Positions 47,535-64,000 of a DNA stretch of 64,000 nucleotides are shown here, piece after piece. Positions within the stretch are counted from its first letter, which is position 1. Each line of letters begins with the position of its first letter. The position numbers and the translations under genes are program-made. Source of the DNA: Ascaris suum (lineage: Eukaryota > Nematoda > Chromadorea > Rhabditida > Ascarididae). The notes beneath the pieces are model-generated. The model worked only from the letters and a program-made list of their open reading frames with translations, did not search any database and was not told where the DNA came from. The stretch spans positions 1,984,001 through 2,048,000 of the forward strand of contig CM024189.1 of assembly GCA_013433145.1 (NCBI GenBank), written 5' to 3'.

Positions 47535-50500
47535 AATTTAACACAAGCTCATAAATTTTCGTTACGAAAGCATGGAAACACTGAAATATGCATGAGAATG
47601 TTGTGGGAAAAATTCATGATTGATCGTGAATGCTTTAGGCAGCTAACCGTTAATATACCAGTTACCTATTAAGACAAAAGTTGCTCATTTAGGTTAGAGC
47701 GACGTAACAGCCGACAAAGAAATATCTTAAAATGTGGAGAAGCGCATCAGAGCAGATGATAAGCTATACGCTTTTGTGTCTCCCTTACCTGGTCAACCAA
47801 CTTCCACAAGTTAATTTTTAAAAAAAAAACCTAAAACATAATAATTTAATATTTAATTTGTCCTACTGATCATAACATTGCTCTGTAAAAATATTGTCTT
47901 TCAATGAACTCTCTATGGGAAGTTTCTATGAATTTAATTACTAGGAAGAAAAATCTCGCAGAAGTAAAGTACATTAGATTTATTTGACCCTTAGCACTTA
48001 GCCAACGCCTAAAAACAAAAAATGATTTAGTGCAACATCAAACTCTTTTCAATATTATCACTTGTGCATTATGTGGTCGCTTTTTAAAATTTTCGAAAAC
48101 GCATTTGCCACACATATTTTACTCCTATTAGTCTCTTACGATCGGGAAAGAATTTACGCTGAAGAATCCAGAGACATCTAGGCAAGAAAATTTACAACCT
48201 CATCTTTCAATCGGAAGTGTCTCTACAAGGTTTTTTTTTTCCAAACTTCTGTTTTCAATTGGTGGGCTTATTGAACAAGGAGCTCTTACTATACGGATTA
48301 CATATTTGGTGCCATGACCAGTGATTAGCAGCACTGGTAAAATTCGTTTTAAGTTGATATAGTTATGATGCGATATGCTTGTCTTTTGGACTTCTATAAC
48401 GTACCTCAGCTCCTATCAATCTCGCCTCAAAATCCTCAACAATGACCAAGAAATAAATCTTTCAAATTAAAATTTCTTAAAAGTCATGTCCGGAATGAAA
48501 TTCCTGAAAGATCCACATGTCCGGAATAAACATTCCGGTTAACTGATAACAATTTGAAACGAAGAAAATATTACTTGTAAATCCCATAAATAATACCCAA
48601 ATCGATGGAAAGGAAAAAAATTACAACAATTATCTTCGAGTATGGAATTTTCATTTTTCATAGAAATTTTTTGGGGATTTCCATGTATCTCAGCTCGTTA
48701 ACGAATTGATCCAAGACATCGGATGATTCAGTTTATCTTTCGATTCGCTTCTTTTATGTCTAATTCGTTTTATTTAGTGCTGCATCATTTGCATTAGTTT
48801 CTTGAAACGATTTTCGCAAATCCCGAGTTGACAGAGTGCCATCTAATTTAGATTTATGACGGCTTGCAGTTTGATTCCTAAGCGCCGTAAAAATATTGGT
48901 GTGGAGTTTTTTGATTTCGAATTTTTCTGAAGCATAACTAAGAGGTGGAGGTGTCTATTTGCATATTAAACATAGAGTCGTCGTTATCATTTGCATATCT
49001 TTTAGCCGGATATATCCATAACGAAAACCGTTTACAAGAGATTTGATTATATTCCGTTGAAAGGTGTTGTTGGTTCTATTTCGTTTCACAATCAACGTAT
49101 CTATTACGATAGGTTTGCGTGTGAAATATGCTCGGTATATAGAGTTGTGAGGAGTTTTTGCAGTTCAGAGTTATTCAGGTTCGGAACGAAGCTTTTAAAA
49201 AATTTATGAATGAAGGAAGTTTCCTGATATTCAGAGCACAACTCTGAGCACTTTTTAACTTGAATTAGTAATTTTGGTTTTGTTAAATGCCACCGACTTG
49301 ATTTTGAAATGTTCTTGAGGAATCTTTTATTAGACACAGGATCGCATGTTTTTTTTTTCAATTCCACAAGTAAAAACGTTGTTGTTAGTGATGCAACTTC
49401 AGGACGATGAAGTCATGAAAAAAAGGAGCACATATACTGGGTGGATGAATCATTCCTGGTCATGGTTAGGCGGTGGTAGCGCTTGCGACATTTGTGCTCG
49501 TTAATGATGAATAGACATTTAGAAGCAAGCCCGTATTTTAAATTTATGGTTACTCAGTTTGCTCATGAGAGGCGCAATTGTCAAGATACAAGATACCACT
49601 GGTATGATCCACATACAGCTGACATTGCGTTACGCTTTTCATCTAACAGCTTATTTCAATTCGCATCAGAGGTGTAATATTGGTATTCGGTTATCTGCCG
49701 GTGCCAGTCTATGCGTAGTTATCGTACAGTTTGATTACCTCAACTAAACAATGTCGGGTTCAGCACACGTGGTCCTAGAAGCTGGTGCTGTTTGCCTCAT
49801 TTGTTGTCCACTGTACGTGTACCTATTCGTATGGAAGTAGTACCTGTGCTTGTCACTGCTGCAAATTGTTCTTATGGCGCAGCTTCAACTCGAGGTTATC
49901 GTGCCGATCAGGAATATTACTTAAATTAGGTTTTTCCGGAGTGCGGGCTCTATAAAATCTTCTGGCACCTTTAATTAGGAATATCTACTTAAAAATCTAT
50001 ATAAGCGCCACGAAAAGTTCCGATATAACAGCTGTGGGCACAGGTTTAGGATGTGTATAGTGGTATCCATATCGCGGCGCATGTCGAAGAAAGGGCACAG
50101 ATGGGGCGAACAGCAGACAGCTGGGTAGGTGTTTGAGGCTTTTTGTAAGTAAGGAAAATAGTAGAGCGAGCCCCGTCTACGTGTCATGGAGAAATGTTCC
50201 CACAGAAGCTTTTATATGTATGTTCGATAAAGGGTTTTAAACCTTTTTTGTCGGTTGAGGCTTGAAAAAATTGTCAGATTCGTGTCACATCTTGTGCGTA
50301 AGTTGAATTAGGATTACGTAACGAAGGATACTAAGAAGGAGGAAAGCGAAATTTTTGTGAAGAGAAGCATTTGCTTTCGTTTCCTTCAATGTATGACCAG
50401 TCGAGAAAACTTGTGTTCTTTTTTTTTTCCGAAGCATATGTTAATGCTCTTCTTTCGAACTTTTTTTGTGCTTTCTCGTTTATTTTTTTCTAAATATACT

Positions 50501-50925
50501 TGTTTCTTTTTAAATTGTACAAAATTATGAGAGGTAGTCAAATGAGCTCACAAATTCCATTATTAGCTCAAAAGCCTAGAAGTCACCCATTAGTTTTAAT
50601 GCATCAATGCGAGCATAGGAAATGACGAGTGAAAGCTAGCAGATAAGAGAGACACAAGGGGAAAGGGATGGATGCGGTTTTTAATTCACTTTCCGGAACA
50701 TGTTACATTTATTGAATGTGGGTCGATGTTGGATTTCAGTACATAAATAATCAATCCGTTGTATTATTGGAGTTTCTGAATGAGTTTATATGCATCCTTG
50801 AAAATATATAACCAACATATATTTGGTGTTTGCTGTTGCATCTGCTTTATGTGTTTCGAGTTCGTTTTATTTTCTCTTGCTCGCTGCAAAGAAGTTTTGT
50901 TTGATAATAATAACACTTAGTTCAG
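47535..50925. other. 3.4 kb upstream of QARS without a supported gene
   Basis: Expected to contain the QARS promoter. Visible items are the CCGGAAT repeat/hairpin at 48485-48538 and an 87-codon Lys/Ser-rich frame on - (49367-49104) that I cannot assign. I recognise no TATA box or other core element. Confidence 0.5.
48485..48538. repeat. CATGTCCGGAAT direct repeat with CCGGAAT hairpin
   Basis: The 12-mer catgtccggaat occurs at 48485-48496 and 48516-48527. The second copy forms a perfect 7-bp inverted repeat with attccgg (48532-48538) around a 4-nt loop. Confidence 0.8.

Positions 50926-50926
<1 letters not shown>
50916..50926 (+). promoter_or_regulatory. Possible spliced-leader trans-splice acceptor of QARS
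   Basis: CTTAGTTCAG directly precedes the ATG at 50926. In nematodes such a site at the start codon usually accepts a spliced leader. A 5' UTR exon joined in cis would look the same. Confidence 0.4.

Positions 50927-64000
<13,074 letters not shown>

Overview
This window looks like nuclear DNA of an invertebrate metazoan, most likely a nematode. It is AT-rich, CpG is not depleted, introns run from about 90 nt to 1.8 kb with loose splice sites, and one start codon sits directly behind a TTCAG acceptor, as at nematode spliced-leader sites. There are no operons or ribosome-binding sites. The phylum is an inference. A genus cannot be fixed from the sequence.

Layout. (1) At 25-490 on + lie the last two exons of what appears to be a rhodopsin-family seven-helix receptor, with an NPxxY motif in TM7. 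(2) At 17988-8178 on - is a secreted NELL-like protein built from 13 exons whose phases all agree: signal peptide, thrombospondin-N/laminin-G domain, coiled coil, two VWC domains and two EGF domains. It seems to stop near 530 residues, without the later EGF repeats and the C-terminal VWC pair of vertebrate NELL1/NELL2. (3) From about 18 to 50.9 kb is a gene-poor stretch with perfect (AT)n arrays, C-runs and a decayed AC-rich array. Four exon-like blocks on + (27.8, 34.1, 38.9 and 47.35 kb) and several ambiguous islands lie in it. The + blocks could belong to one or more long-intron genes that I cannot identify. (4) At 50926 to the right edge on + is cytosolic glutaminyl-tRNA synthetase, 18 exons giving 772 codons in one continuous frame. 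Only the final 15-20 residues are missing, beyond the window.

The recognised genes do not form a pathway. One is a translation enzyme, one a secreted multidomain glycoprotein and one a membrane receptor. The receptor and the NELL-like gene converge tail to tail across 7.7 kb. The NELL-like gene and QARS point away from each other across the gene-poor stretch.

Coordinates of exons were set by hand from reading frame, splice dinucleotides, phase and recalled similarity to human proteins. No alignment or splice predictor was run.
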